The notes beneath the pieces were generated by a model, which saw only the letters and a list, made by a program, of their open reading frames with translations, was not told where the DNA came from and ran no database searches. This document shows positions 54,800-64,000 of a stretch of DNA of 64,000 nucleotides, piece after piece (within the stretch, counting starts at the first letter, position 1; each line of letters opens with the position of its first letter). The stretch comes from Streptomyces sp. NBC_00154 (GTDB lineage Bacteria > Actinomycetota > Actinomycetes > Streptomycetales > Streptomycetaceae). The stretch is from positions 1,122,501-1,186,500 of the forward strand of contig NZ_JAPEMI010000001.1 of NCBI RefSeq assembly GCF_026342835.1, read 5' to 3'. The position numbers and the translations under genes were made by a program.

Positions 54800-55645
54800 T
54801 CAGAAGAGCACACTCATGAACGCGCCGACCTCACGGAAGCCCACCCGGGTGTAGGCCTTGCGGGCCGCGGTGTTGTAGTCGTTCACATACAGGCTGACGA
54901 CCGGTGCGACGTCGGCGAGTGCGTAGCGCAGGACCGCCGCCATGCCGGTCTCGGACAAGCCGCGGCCGCGGTGTTCGGGGGCGACCCAGACACCCTGGAC
55001 CTGGCAGGCCTGCGGGGTGGCCGCGCCGATCTCCGCCTTGAATACGACCTTGCCGTCCTCGATACGGGCGAAGGAGCGGCCGGCGCCGATGAGCTCGGCG
55101 ACGCGTGCCTGGTAGAGGAGTCCGCCGTCACCGGCCATCGGGGAGATGCCCACTTCCTCGGTGAACATCGCGACGCAGGCCGGCATCAGGACGTCTATCT
55201 CGTCCTTGCGGACGCGACGTACGAGAGGGTCGGGTGTCACATCGGCGGCGGGGCTCTCGGTGACCATGAGCGGCTGGTTGGCCCTGACCTCTCGGGCGGG
55301 GCCCCAGCCGGGTTCGAGGAGCCGCCACAGCTGTGCGGTCGCTTCGGCGGGACCGACGATGGAGGAGCAGCGGCGGCCCGCCCGGCGGGCCCGGTCGGCG
55401 AAGGCCCTGATGGCCTCGGGGGTGGCGCAGATGGGGACGAGATTGGCGCCGGAGTAGCAGAGCGACCGCAGTCGGCCGTCGGCGTACCAGCCCCACATTT
55501 CGCCGCCGAGGCGCCATGGGTCGAGTCCTGCGATCTGAACCCGGGACGTCACAAAAGCGTTGGCGACGGGCTCGCTCTCCAGGATGGCGAGCGCTGCGCC
55601 GAGGTCGCTGGGTTCGAGGACCCGGGTGGTGGTCTGCGTCAACAC
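54800..55645 (-). CDS. GNAT acetyltransferase with N-terminal DUF4081
   Basis: 281 residues in two parts: an N-terminal domain (about 10-125; RVQIAGLDPWRLGGEMWGWYADG) matching the DUF4081 found ahead of GNAT domains in actinobacteria, and a C-terminal GNAT domain with APEHRGRGLSETGMAAVLR near residue 225 and YVNDYNTAARKAYTRVGF. GTG at 55645 has GAGG seven bases upstream; TTG at 55642 is the next codon. Substrate unknown. Confidence 0.88.
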   Translation of the reverse strand: MLTQTTTRVLEPSDLGAALAILESEPVANAFVTSRVQIAGLDPWRLGGEMWGWYADGRLRSLCYSGANLVPICATPEAIRAFADRARRAGRRCSSIVGPAEATAQLWRLLEPGWGPAREVRANQPLMVTESPAADVTPDPLVRRVRKDEIDVLMPACVAMFTEEVGISPMAGDGGLLYQARVAELIGAGRSFARIEDGKVVFKAEIGAATPQACQVQGVWVAPEHRGRGLSETGMAAVLRYALADVAPVVSLYVNDYNTAARKAYTRVGFREVGAFMSVLF

Positions 55646-55756
55646 GAGGGGGCCTCACCATGCGGTCTGCTGATTTCCGCACTGTACCCAAAGAGGCTGG
55701 GAGACGCCGCCCCATGGCTGTCACCGGTATCTTCGGCCCACCGTGAGGTCTCTCAC

Positions 55757-55801
55757 GACGGTGCCCCGCCGGGCGGTTCGTTCGCCGGGCGGGGCACCGT
55801 C
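55757..55801 (-). terminator. Terminator after ispG
   Basis: A 14-bp perfect outer stem (55757-55770 and 55788-55801), extendable inward with one mismatch, 18 bases past the ispG stop. Confidence 0.8.
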
Positions 55802-55819
55802 ATGAAGCGGGGATCGGCC

Positions 55820-56974
55820 TCAGCTGATGGAGACCTCGGGCTCGCCGGAGGCGATGCCGTCCTTCTCCATCTGCTCGGCGATCTTCAGGGCTTCCTCGAT
55901 GAGCGTCTCGACGATCTTCGACTCGGGAACCGTCTTGATGATCTCGCCCTTGACGAAGATCTGCCCCTTGCCGTTACCCGACGCCACACCCAGATCCGCC
56001 TCACGGGCCTCACCCGGACCATTGACGACACAGCCCATCACGGCAACCCGCAACGGCACCTCCATGCCCTCAAGACCCGCAGACACCTGATCCGCCAGCT
56101 TGTACACATCCACCTGCGCACGACCGCACGACGGACACGACACGATCTCCAACCGCCGCTGCTTCAGATTCAACGACTCCAGAATCTGCAGACCGACCTT
56201 GACCTCCTCGGCCGGCGGCGCCGACAACGACACCCGGATCGTGTCCCCGATCCCCTCACTCAACAACGCACCGAACGCCACCGCAGACTTGATCGTCCCC
56301 TGGAACGCCGGCCCCGCCTCCGTCACCCCCAGATGCAACGGGTAATCACACTGAGCCGCCAACTGACGGTACGCATTCACCATCACCACCGGATCGTTGT
56401 GCTTCACCGAGATCTTGATGTCCCGGAACCCGTGCTCCTCGAACAGCGACGCCTCCCACAACGCCGACTCCACCAGAGCCTCAGGAGTCGCCTTCCCGTA
56501 CTTCTTCAACAACCGCGCATCCAACGAACCCGCATTCACACCGATCCGAATCGGCGTCCCCGCATCGTTCGCCGCCCGCGCGATCTCCTTCACCTTGTCA
56601 TCGAACTGCTTGATGTTCCCCGGATTCACCCGCACCGCAGCACAGCCCGCATCAATCGCCGCGAACACATACTTCGGCTGGAAATGAATATCCGCGATCA
56701 CCGGAATCTGCGACTTCCGCGCAATCGTCGCAAGCGCGTCCGCATCATCCTGAGTCGGACACGCAACCCGCACGATCTGACAGCCCGACGCCGTCAGCTC
56801 CGCGATCTGCTGCAACGTCGCACCGATGTCCGACGTCCGGGTCGTGGTCATCGACTGCACCGACACCGGCGCATCCCCACCGACCGCCACCGACCCGACC
56901 TGGATCTTGCGGCTGACCCTCCGGTCGGCGAGCTTGGTCGGAACGGACGGCATTCCGAGAGAAATCGCAGTCAT
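55820..56974 (-). CDS. ispG: 4-hydroxy-3-methylbut-2-enyl diphosphate synthase
   Basis: GcpE, a [4Fe-4S] enzyme of the MEP isoprenoid pathway. 384 residues: a TIM-barrel N-terminal part ([13 protein letters not shown] near 31-43) and the cluster cysteines in [11 protein letters not shown] and [10 protein letters not shown] near the C-terminus, all three present. ATG at 56974 with GGGGA upstream; the frame is open 153 bases further without family sequence. The inner two thirds (about 55.97-56.92 kb) use T- and G-ending codons, including many TTG leucines, unlike both ends and its neighbours. Separated from the protease gene by a hairpin. Confidence 0.96.
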   Translation of the reverse strand: MTAISLGMPSVPTKLADRRVSRKIQVGSVAVGGDAPVSVQSMTTTRTSDIGATLQQIAELTASGCQIVRVACPTQDDADALATIARKSQIPVIADIHFQPKYVFAAIDAGCAAVRVNPGNIKQFDDKVKEIARAANDAGTPIRIGVNAGSLDARLLKKYGKATPEALVESALWEASLFEEHGFRDIKISVKHNDPVVMVNAYRQLAAQCDYPLHLGVTEAGPAFQGTIKSAVAFGALLSEGIGDTIRVSLSAPPAEEVKVGLQILESLNLKQRRLEIVSCPSCGRAQVDVYKLADQVSAGLEGMEVPLRVAVMGCVVNGPGEAREADLGVASGNGKGQIFVKGEIIKTVPESKIVETLIEEALKIAEQMEKDGIASGEPEVSIS

Positions 56975-57094
56975 GCGCTGAGCATCCCCAAGGTGTGGAT
57001 CAAGGTCCCGAGATCGGCGGGCTCCGACCTTCGAGGTTACGCCACGGGTGAGATCCCGGAGCACACCGCATCCCCGAGTGAGCACAAAGGTGGT

Positions 57095-57123
57095 CGGCCG
57101 GACACCGGGTGTATGTCCGGCCG
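57095..57123 (-). terminator. Terminator after site-2 protease gene
   Basis: A perfect 10-bp stem (CGGCCGGACA/TGTCCGGCCG, 57095-57104 and 57114-57123), extendable outward with one mismatch or bulge to GTGG/CCAC; 60 bases past the protease stop. Confidence 0.65.
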
Positions 57124-57182
57124 CCACCTGTGGTGCACGCGATGCGGGCGGCGCGCAGGGTGCGATCCGCGCACCCGGCCGG

Positions 57183-58493
57183 TCAGGAAATCTTCACCGG
57201 GTTCACGATGTCGGCCACCAGGACCAGCAGTGTGAAGCAGATGAAGACGCCGGCGACGACGTAGGCGACCGGCATCAGCTTGGCCACGTCGAAGGGGCCG
57301 GGGTCGGGGCGCTTGAAGACCCGCGCCACGTTGCGCCGCACGGACTCCCAGAGCGCTCCGGCGATGTGCCCGCCGTCGAGCGGCAGCAAGGGCAGCATGT
57401 TGAAGAGGAACAGCGAGAGGTTGAAGCCCGCGAGCAGGAACAGCATCATCGCGATCTGGTTCGTCGCAGGGACGTCCAGCGTCATCACCTCGCCGCCGAT
57501 CCTGGCCGCACCGACCACGCCGACCGGGGAATCCGCTGCTCGCTCCCCGTCGCTGAAGGCCGCGTTCCAAAGGCTCGGGATCTTGGACGGAAGGGCGATG
57601 ATCGAGTCGACGCCGTTCTCGATCATGTCGCCCATGCGGACGACCGAGTCACCGAAGGAGAGCGGGACGATGTCCGTCCGAGCGGCGAAGCCGAGGTATC
57701 CGGCCGGGACGAACTTGCCGGGGACCACCTCGCCGTTGGAGTCCTTCTCGGCCACCGAGTTCTTCTGCAGCACGGCGTGGAGGGTCTTCTCCTGGCCGTC
57801 GCGCTGGACGGTGATGGTGGCGGGGCCGATGGTCTCGCGGATCCGGTCGGAGAGGGTGGCCCAGTCGTCCACCTTCCGGCCGTCGAAGGCGACGATCTTG
57901 TCGCCCTTCTGCAGTCCGGCGGCCTGCGCGGGCGAGACCGGGTCGCTCTTCTTACAGGTGTCGCGCTTCTCGCTCTGTGCGATCACGCACTTCTGGACAC
58001 CCGCGACCTCGGTGGTCTGGGTCTGGAAGCCGAAGCTCATCGCGACCCCGAGGAAGATCGCGACGGCCAGGATCAGGTTCATGAACGGTCCGGCGAACAT
58101 CACGATCACGCGCTTCCACGGCTTGCGCGTGTAGAAGAGACGCTTCTCGTCACCCGGTTCGATCTCCTCGAAGGCGGCCTCTCTGGCGTCCTCGATCATG
58201 CCGCGCCACGGCGAGGTGGAGCGCGCTTCCAGCCGCCCGTCCGGACCGGGCGGGAACATGCCGATCATGCGGATGTAGCCACCGGCCGGAATCGCCTTGA
58301 ACCCGTACTCGGTGTCGCCCTTCTTCCGCGACCAGACGGTCGGTCCGAAGCCGACCATGTACTGCGGGACGCGGATGCCGAAGAGCTTCGCGGTCGACAG
58401 GTGACCCAGCTCGTGCCAGGCGATCGAGAACAGCAGGCCGATGGCGAAGACGACGATGCCCAGAATCGTCAACAGGACCGTCGTAATACTCAT
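57183..58493 (-). CDS. Site-2 intramembrane metalloprotease (RseP/RIP family)
   Basis: 436 residues. Zinc motif HELGH in a membrane helix at about residues 26-30 ([14 protein letters not shown]), a PDZ domain in the middle (near 210-280; [18 protein letters not shown]), and the C-terminal [13 protein letters not shown] motif (near 385) that supplies the third ligand Asp. Cleaves membrane-bound regulators such as anti-sigma factors; Streptomyces members of this family take part in signalling and protein quality control. ATG at 58493 overlaps the dxr stop by four bases. Confidence 0.94.
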   Translation of the reverse strand: MSITTVLLTILGIVVFAIGLLFSIAWHELGHLSTAKLFGIRVPQYMVGFGPTVWSRKKGDTEYGFKAIPAGGYIRMIGMFPPGPDGRLEARSTSPWRGMIEDAREAAFEEIEPGDEKRLFYTRKPWKRVIVMFAGPFMNLILAVAIFLGVAMSFGFQTQTTEVAGVQKCVIAQSEKRDTCKKSDPVSPAQAAGLQKGDKIVAFDGRKVDDWATLSDRIRETIGPATITVQRDGQEKTLHAVLQKNSVAEKDSNGEVVPGKFVPAGYLGFAARTDIVPLSFGDSVVRMGDMIENGVDSIIALPSKIPSLWNAAFSDGERAADSPVGVVGAARIGGEVMTLDVPATNQIAMMLFLLAGFNLSLFLFNMLPLLPLDGGHIAGALWESVRRNVARVFKRPDPGPFDVAKLMPVAYVVAGVFICFTLLVLVADIVNPVKIS

Positions 58494-59743
58494 GCGCGCG
58501 CCTCCGCTGTCGCTTTCGCCGAGAGTTCCCGAGCCCGGGCCCGCGCCCAGGTCTCCGCTTCCAGGACGTCTGCGACCGTGAGTGAAGTTCCCCTCGGCGG
58601 TGTGCCGTGTTCGGCCACCACCGCCGTGACCGTATCCATGATTCCGTTGAACGGCAGCTGTCCTGCCAGGAAAGCGTCCACGCACTCCTCGTTCGCGGCG
58701 TTGAACACCGCCGGGGCGGTGCCGCCGAGCGTGCCCACGTGCCTGGCCAGTCCCACGGACGGGAAGGCGTCGTTGTCGAGCGGGAAGAACTCCCAGGTGG
58801 AGGCCTTCGACCAGTCGAATGCGGGTGCCGCGTCCGGGACGCGCTCCGGCCAGCCGAGGCCGATGGCGATCGGTCCGCGCATGTCCGGCGGGGTGGCCTG
58901 GGCGAGGGTGGAGCCGTCGGTGAACTCCACCATGGAGTGAACGTACGACTGAGGGTGGACGACGACCTCGATCCGGTCGAACGGGATGTCGTAGAGGAGA
59001 TGAGCCTCGATGACCTCCAGCCCCTTGTTGACGAGGGTGGCGGAATTGATCGTGATGACCGGGCCCATGGCCCAGGTCGGGTGCGCGAGGGCCTGCTCGC
59101 GCGTGACGTTCGCCAGCTCGCTCTTCGTCCGTCCCCGGAAGGGGCCGCCGGAGGCGGTGACGACAAGCTTGCGCACGTCGGCACGGGTGCCTGCGGCGAG
59201 CGCCTGGAAGAGCGCGGCGTGCTCGGAGTCGACCGGGATGATCTGGCCCGGCTTGGCCAGTGCCTTCACCAGCGGGCCGCCGACGATCAGCGACTCCTTG
59301 TTGGCGAGGGCGAGCGTACGGCCCGCCTCGAGCGCGGCGAGCGTGGGGGCGAGGCCGATCGAGCCGGTGATTCCGTTGAGCACGGTGTGGCAGTCGCTGC
59401 CGGCGAGCTGCGTGGCGGCGTCGGGACCCGCCAGGATCTCGGGCAGCGGCTCCCTGGCCCCGTACTGCTCGCGCAGCGCCTCGCGAAGGGCCGGCACGGC
59501 TTTCGGTGCGGCGACGGCCACAGTGCGCACCTTCAGTCGCCGCGCCTGCTCGGCGAGGAGGGCAACCCGGCCGCCTGCGGCGGAGAGCGCGGTGACGCGG
59601 AAGCGGTCGGGGTTGCGCAGCACCAGGTCGATGGCCTGGGTGCCGATGGACCCGGTGGAGCCGAGGATGACGAGATCCCGGCGGCCGTCCGCTGCGTCGA
59701 AGACGAGATGCGGGTCGGCAAGGGGGGCAGGGCTGTCGCTCAT
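58490..59743 (-). CDS. dxr: 1-deoxy-D-xylulose 5-phosphate reductoisomerase
   Basis: First committed step of the MEP pathway, DXP to MEP, using NADPH and a divalent metal. 417 residues: dinucleotide motif LGSTGSIG near residue 27, ligand segment [12 protein letters not shown] (Asp/Glu metal site), and the substrate loop SGGPFRG. ATG at 59743 is preceded by GGGGGG; an ATG nine bases further upstream is an alternative. Coupled to the protease gene by ATGA, so both are one operon. Confidence 0.95.
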   Translation of the reverse strand: MSDSPAPLADPHLVFDAADGRRDLVILGSTGSIGTQAIDLVLRNPDRFRVTALSAAGGRVALLAEQARRLKVRTVAVAAPKAVPALREALREQYGAREPLPEILAGPDAATQLAGSDCHTVLNGITGSIGLAPTLAALEAGRTLALANKESLIVGGPLVKALAKPGQIIPVDSEHAALFQALAAGTRADVRKLVVTASGGPFRGRTKSELANVTREQALAHPTWAMGPVITINSATLVNKGLEVIEAHLLYDIPFDRIEVVVHPQSYVHSMVEFTDGSTLAQATPPDMRGPIAIGLGWPERVPDAAPAFDWSKASTWEFFPLDNDAFPSVGLARHVGTLGGTAPAVFNAANEECVDAFLAGQLPFNGIMDTVTAVVAEHGTPPRGTSLTVADVLEAETWARARARELSAKATAEARA

Positions 59744-59966
59744 GCCCCCCATTGTTGCCGCATCGGCCCAGCGGGTTGACAGCGCGTCCCGGAGAATTCC
59801 GGGCGGAGCAGCTCCGGCGGCTTTCCTGTGAATGTCGGCAGCCGCCGGGCCACGGCCCACCGGGCCCGGTCCGCGAGGAGTTCGTCGCGCTACTGCACGA
59901 GCCGGGCCGGCCGGACAGGGGCGATCGCCTACGGGGCGTTCCGGAGCGCCTGGGCGAGCGCGCCGA

Positions 59967-60737
59967 TCACGCTGCGCGGAACTTGGTCCACTGCGCGGTC
60001 ATGATCTCCTGGGGGATGCCGCCGATGTCCTTGGTGCCGGGGATCTCGCCGCGGAAGGCGAGGGTGGTGGAGCCGGAGCGGACGACGGTGAGGTATTCGT
60101 ACAGCTTCAGCTTCCCCTTCACGTCGAGGACGGTGAAGCGGTAGGCCTTGGCCTCGTCGGCCTCGGCCGCGAAGTCGGGTGCCTCGGCGGGCTCGACCTT
60201 CAGATACTTCGCGCTCGCAAGGGCCCGCTCCTCGGTGAATCCCCCGGCGCAGTCCTTGCCTGCCTTGGCGAGCGCCTTCATGACCTCGGCCGCATCGCCG
60301 TTCGGGTACGACCGGAGGGTGACATCGACGGTGATGCCGAGCATCTCGTCGGGGATGTCGACCTTGCGTTGGACCTGCGCGGCGGGGTCGTGGTCGCTGA
60401 CATCGCCGGCGAGACTGACGAGCGGCTGGCAGCCGGCGGGATCTGCGGTGTAGGCGTCGCCGAGTGGACCGTCGAGGGTGTACTCGGAGGCCGTGTACTT
60501 GCCGACGGTCTGCCCGTCGGTGAACGAAGCCGCCTTCAGCTGTGCCTCGCTGAGCGCCTTGGGCCCGTGGGCCGCCGCCGAGGGCTTGTCGTCCTTCCCT
60601 GAGCCCCCGGACCCGCCCGGACCACCCGAACTGTCCTTGTCACTGCTGCACGCGGTTGCTCCCAGAGCCATCACGACTGCAATCGTCATGGCCGCGGCCC
60701 GGCGCCACTGTCCGCGCTGGATACCCACCCCGAACAT
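59967..60737 (-). CDS. Putative lipoprotein, unknown function
   Basis: 256 residues. The signal MFGVGIQRGQWRRAAAMTIAVV has charged and hydrophobic parts and a lipobox ending ATAC at about residue 30; a Ser/Gly linker (SSDKDSSGGPGGSGGSGKDD) follows. The mature domain is of unknown type. ATG at 60737 has GGGGG about eight bases upstream; an ATG at 60749 is possible. The 223-base gap to dxr has no strong feature. Confidence 0.8.
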   Translation of the reverse strand: MFGVGIQRGQWRRAAAMTIAVVMALGATACSSDKDSSGGPGGSGGSGKDDKPSAAAHGPKALSEAQLKAASFTDGQTVGKYTASEYTLDGPLGDAYTADPAGCQPLVSLAGDVSDHDPAAQVQRKVDIPDEMLGITVDVTLRSYPNGDAAEVMKALAKAGKDCAGGFTEERALASAKYLKVEPAEAPDFAAEADEAKAYRFTVLDVKGKLKLYEYLTVVRSGSTTLAFRGEIPGTKDIGGIPQEIMTAQWTKFRAA

Positions 60738-60877
60738 CCCTGCCCCCATTTCGCTGTTGGTGATGCTGGTTCTTCTGCAGGCTCTGCAGGTCGTGCCGGA
60801 GTCCGTCGTTCTCGACCGACGCCCGATTGTGCTGCATGCCCACTGCGTGCCCGCGGTTCCGGTCCCGCCGAGCACGC

Positions 60878-61507
60878 CTACTTCGACATCGGGTGCGCGC
60901 ACAGGGCCTTGTTCCGGGCGCTGTATTCCAGGTACAGCAGCCAGTCCTTGCCCCAGCACTTGTCTCCGTCCGAGATCCAGAACTCGGCCTCGGACGAGCT
61001 GCATCCGACCTCTTCCAGGTCCTGGTCGGGCCACTCCGCGTTGTTACGGACACAGTCTCCGGCCGTGAACGTGGGCCGGGTGTCGGGGATCAGCCCGGGT
61101 ACGACGGCAGTGGCGAGCGCCAGGACCAGGACGGTCATGATGGCGAGCGCGGGCGGGCGGGCCAGGACACGGCGGCCGGGGGCGAGTTGAGGACGCAGAT
61201 TCCCCACCGGGTGCGGCAGGGCGCGGATCCGGGAGCGGGCACCGATGTTCATCACCATGGTGACCGGAGCGGCGAACACGGACAGCAGGCCCCACCAGCC
61301 CTGCCACAGGGTGTCGGACGTCATCCGGCGGTAGGTCGCGGTTCCGCAGGTACGGCAGAAGGCGCCTTCCTCGGTCAGGAAGCGGAGCGTGATGACGAGA
61401 CCCTGGTGTCCACGAACGACGGTGTGGACGGCGGGTATCGCACCGCAGATGTGGCACGACACGACGGATCCGAACGAAGGAAGCGGGTGGTGGGGCGGCG
61501 TGGACAT
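60878..61507 (-). CDS. Membrane protein with N-terminal zinc ribbon
   Basis: 209 residues. N-terminal CHIC and CRTC pairs (about residues 18-55) form a probable zinc ribbon, then two hydrophobic segments (near 73-90 and 120-141) and an extracytoplasmic C-terminal region with four cysteines (CVRNN, CSSSE, KCWGK, ALCAH), likely two disulfides as in LppU-like domains. ATG at 61507. No known catalytic site; unknown function. Confidence 0.78.
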   Translation of the reverse strand: MSTPPHHPLPSFGSVVSCHICGAIPAVHTVVRGHQGLVITLRFLTEEGAFCRTCGTATYRRMTSDTLWQGWWGLLSVFAAPVTMVMNIGARSRIRALPHPVGNLRPQLAPGRRVLARPPALAIMTVLVLALATAVVPGLIPDTRPTFTAGDCVRNNAEWPDQDLEEVGCSSSEAEFWISDGDKCWGKDWLLYLEYSARNKALCAHPMSK

Positions 61508-61541
61508 GAGAACTCCCGGGGACGGCGTGGGCCCAGGAACC

Positions 61542-62789
61542 CTAACGGTTCGTGAGTTCCGCGAACTCGGCGAATGCCTCGTGAAACTGCGGGAACGTCT
61601 TCCGTACGCAGCCGGGATCGTCGTAGGTGATGCCGGGAACCCTCAGACCCGCGACGGCGAACGACATCACGATGCGGTGGTCGCCGTGGGTGGCGATCTC
61701 GGTGGGGCGCGGTGTACCGGGGTGGATCCGGATCCAGTCCGGACCGGTCTCGACGGTGATGCACATCCTCCGGAGGTTCTGCGCACAGGCCTCCAGCCGG
61801 TCGCACTCCTTCACCCGGGTGTTGCCGACGTCCTCGATGCGTACCGGGCCCGAGGCGAAGGGCGCGAGTGCGGCCAGCGTCGGCATGGTGTCGGAGATGT
61901 CGCGCATGTTGACCGTGAGTCCGCGGAGCGTGCCACTGGATCGGACGGTGGTGGAATCCGGGGAGCTGTGCACATCGGCGCCCATCCGGCGTAGTACGTC
62001 GACGAACCTCAGGTCGCCCTGGAGCGCGTCCTTGCCGAGGCCGGCGACGGTGACCTCGTGGCCGGTGAGGGCTGCCGCGGCGAAGAAGTAGCTCGCGGTG
62101 GATGCGTCGGGTTCGATGGCGTAGGGCGTGGCCCGGTAGCCGCCGGGCGGCACGGTGAAGACGTTGCTGTCATGGCCGCCGCGGGTCACCTCGACGCCGA
62201 AGCTGCGCATCATCGCGAGGGTGATCTCGATGTACGGAGCGGAGACCAGGTCGGTAACGGTGATCCGGAGCCCTTCCGCCGTCAGCGGCCCGAGCATCAG
62301 CAGTGCGGTGAGGTACTGGGAGGACTCCCCTGCGTCCAGGGTGAGTTCGCCGCCCTTGATCCCGGACGCGGTGACCGTCAGCGGATGGTGGCCCTCGGCT
62401 GCCTCGTGGCGCAGATCGACGCCGAGCGTGCGCAGGGCCTCGGTGAGCGGGGCAAGGGGCCGGCGGCGCATCTGCGCGGAGGCGTCGAAGCGGTACGTAC
62501 CGGAGGCTGCGGCCGCGGCGAGGGTGGGCAGGAAGCGTGCCCTGGTGGCGCCGTCGCGGCAGTAGACGTCGGCCTCGGTGGCGGCAGGTCCGGCCGGGCG
62601 GCCCTCGATGTGCCAGCGGTCCGCTTCCTTCGCGACGTCGTAGCCAAGGCGCGCAAGGCCCTCGGCGAAGCCCTCGGTGTCGTCCGAGCACAGGGGACCT
62701 ACGAGGGTGCTGGTGCCTTTCGCGGCAGCGGCCAGGAAGAGGGCGCGTGCGGTGACGGACTTGGAGCCGGGGATGTGGATGACGGTCAC
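61542..62789 (-). CDS. 3-phosphoshikimate 1-carboxyvinyltransferase-like (EPSP synthase)
   Basis: 415 residues. Transfers enolpyruvate from PEP to shikimate 3-phosphate. N-terminal PGSKSVTARAL (residues 7-17; Lys/Arg of the active site), ISDTMPTLAALA (Asp), RVKECDRLEA (Glu), GDHRIVMSFAV and VRKTFPQF (Lys) keep the catalytic residues. The PEP loop, usually GNAGTAxR, is changed to RDGATRAR, with Ala at the glyphosate-sensitive Gly position. It differs from the actinobacterial AroA that I remember, so it may be a second, specialised copy; I leave the symbol blank. GTG at 62789. Confidence 0.85.
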   Translation of the reverse strand: MTVIHIPGSKSVTARALFLAAAAKGTSTLVGPLCSDDTEGFAEGLARLGYDVAKEADRWHIEGRPAGPAATEADVYCRDGATRARFLPTLAAAAASGTYRFDASAQMRRRPLAPLTEALRTLGVDLRHEAAEGHHPLTVTASGIKGGELTLDAGESSQYLTALLMLGPLTAEGLRITVTDLVSAPYIEITLAMMRSFGVEVTRGGHDSNVFTVPPGGYRATPYAIEPDASTASYFFAAAALTGHEVTVAGLGKDALQGDLRFVDVLRRMGADVHSSPDSTTVRSSGTLRGLTVNMRDISDTMPTLAALAPFASGPVRIEDVGNTRVKECDRLEACAQNLRRMCITVETGPDWIRIHPGTPRPTEIATHGDHRIVMSFAVAGLRVPGITYDDPGCVRKTFPQFHEAFAEFAELTNR

Positions 62790-62818
62790 GGGTCCCCATC
62801 CTGCCGTGCGGCGCACCG

Positions 62819-62859
62819 CCGGGCGGGGTGCGTCCAGCGAGTGGACGCACCCCGCCCGG
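62819..62859 (-). terminator. Terminator after acyl-CoA dehydrogenase
   Basis: A perfect 18-bp stem (arms 62819-62836 and 62842-62859) with loop GCGAG, starting 20 bases past the dehydrogenase stop. Confidence 0.88.
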
Positions 62860-62879
62860 CCGGCCCGGCTGTCCGACGG

Positions 62880-64000
62880 TCAGCGGATGGTGCGGTGAAC
62901 GTTTTCCCTGGTGGCCGGGCCGGGGGTGGCGTCGGCGATCCAGGGGCCTTCGCCGCTCGGGTCGACGACCCCCTCCTCCAGCCAGGTGTACGCACCGTTC
63001 AGGACGGCATCGACCACACGCCGGTCGAGGTCGTCCGTGTTGGACCAGAGACGGTTGAAGAGTTCCTCGGTCCGGATGCGGGACTGGTGACAGAAGGCAT
63101 CGGCGAGTTGGTAGGCCTCTCGGCCGTGATCACCGGTGGTGCGCAGGTGTTCGGCGCGGACGCAGGCGGCGCTCATCGCGAAGAGTTCCGCTCCGATGTC
63201 GACGATCCTGCCGAGAAAGCCCTGCTTGGTCTCCATGCGGCCCTGCCAGCGCGACATCGCGTAGAAGGTGGAGCGGGCCAGCTTGCGGGCGGAGCGTTCG
63301 ACGTATCGCAGATGGGTGGAGAGGTCCGGGTAACCGGACGGATGGAACTCGTTGTAGGTGCCCGGGAGTTGTCCTGGGCCCGCGATCAGTTTGGGCAGCC
63401 AGCGGGCGTAGAAGCCGGCCGCGTTCGCTCCCGCCTTCGCCTTGGCGGAGAGCGGTTTGTCGGGGTCGATCAAGTCACCCGCGACCTTCAGATGGGCGTC
63501 GACGGCCTCACGGGCGATCAGCAGATGCATGATCTCCGTCGAGCCCTCGAAGATCCGGTTGATCCGCAGGTCCCGAAGGAGTTGTTCGGCGGGGACGGCA
63601 CGCTCGCCCCGGGCGGCGAGGGAATCGGCGGTTTCGAAGCCCCGGCCGCCGCGGATCTGGACCAGTTCGTCGGCCATCAGACAGCCCATCTCGGAGCCGT
63701 ACAGCTTGGCCAGGGCCGCTTCGATCCGGATGTCGTTGCGGTCTTCGTCCGCCATCTGGGAGGCGAGATCGACGACGGCCTCCAGGGCGAAGGTGGTGGC
63801 GGCGATGAAGGAGATCTTGGCGCCGACTGCTTCGTGCCGGGCAACCGGCCTGCCCCACTGCTCGCGGACCGCCGACCATTCGCGGGCGATCTTCAGACAC
63901 CACTTCCCGGCGCCGACACACATGGCGGGCAGGGACAGCCGTCCCGTGTTGAGGGTGGTGAGGGCGATCTTGAGCCCGGCGCCTTCGGGGCCGATGCGGT
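62880..64000 (-). CDS. Acyl-CoA dehydrogenase family protein, 5' part missing
   Basis: Cut by the window end: the frame is open to base 64000 and reads GPEGAGLKIALTTLNTGRLSLPAMCVGA, typical of the start of the C-terminal helical domain. About 373 residues are present, including the IRGGRGFETADS segment and the RINRIFEGSTEIMHLLIAREA motif. The C-terminal part is longer than a short-chain enzyme, suggesting the long family type with an added helical domain. An internal ATG at 63923 is not a real start. Confidence 0.9.
   Translation of the reverse strand, partial: RIGPEGAGLKIALTTLNTGRLSLPAMCVGAGKWCLKIAREWSAVREQWGRPVARHEAVGAKISFIAATTFALEAVVDLASQMADEDRNDIRIEAALAKLYGSEMGCLMADELVQIRGGRGFETADSLAARGERAVPAEQLLRDLRINRIFEGSTEIMHLLIAREAVDAHLKVAGDLIDPDKPLSAKAKAGANAAGFYARWLPKLIAGPGQLPGTYNEFHPSGYPDLSTHLRYVERSARKLARSTFYAMSRWQGRMETKQGFLGRIVDIGAELFAMSAACVRAEHLRTTGDHGREAYQLADAFCHQSRIRTEELFNRLWSNTDDLDRRVVDAVLNGAYTWLEEGVVDPSGEGPWIADATPGPATRENVHRTIR

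Overview
The window is high-GC actinobacterial DNA, almost certainly a Streptomyces chromosome. GTG and TTG starts are common, third codon positions are G/C, and the gene order is that of the central Streptomyces chromosome: rimP-nusA-ylxR-infB-ylxP-rbfA-truB-ribF, rpsO-pnp-M16 peptidase-dapB, and thyX-dapA-RNase J. It also carries the Streptomyces-type type VII secretion (ESX) locus. I found no rRNA, tRNA, CRISPR array or insertion sequence.

Layout. 1-10.3 kb: mostly minus-strand housekeeping genes for RNA turnover (RNase J, PNPase, S15), lysine/diaminopimelate synthesis (dapA, dapB), thymidylate synthesis (thyX) and an M16 peptidase, with two small plus-strand membrane proteins. 10.5-25.9 kb: the ESX locus, with eccD, eccC, a DUF397 gene, the two WXG100 substrates, mycosin, eccB, eccE, a 240-residue protein I cannot assign, and a very long MinD/ParA-like ATPase. 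26-32.1 kb: a five-gene oligopeptide-type ABC transporter operon. 32.2-38.2 kb: a self-contained catabolic island with a MarR regulator, a three-subunit molybdenum hydroxylase and an MFS transporter; AT-rich intergenic stretches hold promoter-like boxes and related inverted repeats. 38.3-50.1 kb: ribF, a 1139-residue protease/NTPase-like protein whose active sites look dead, then the translation and RNA-maturation cluster truB to rimP. 50.3-52.2 kb: a small three-gene plus-strand cassette (lipoprotein, ferritin-like protein, degenerate phosphotransferase). 52.3-60.7 kb: proS, two acetyltransferases, and the isoprenoid/proteolysis genes ispG, site-2 protease and dxr, followed by a lipoprotein. 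60.9-64 kb: a zinc-ribbon membrane protein, a divergent EPSP synthase and an acyl-CoA dehydrogenase cut by the window end.

How parts work together. The ESX genes should form one envelope machine: EccB, C, D and E build the channel and motor, EsxA/EsxB are the secreted pair, mycosin is the maturation protease, and the MinD-like ATPase and the unassigned protein are locus-specific accessories. The hydroxylase, MFS porter and MarR look like import, oxidation and induction for one unknown aromatic or heterocyclic substrate. dxr and ispG serve the MEP isoprenoid pathway, and the intramembrane protease overlaps dxr by four bases.

Starts were chosen from the ribosome-binding site, overlap with the upstream stop, and family length. 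Functions come from motifs recognised by eye; no database search was run. Many operons end in strong GC-rich hairpins without U-tracts, as is usual in this group.
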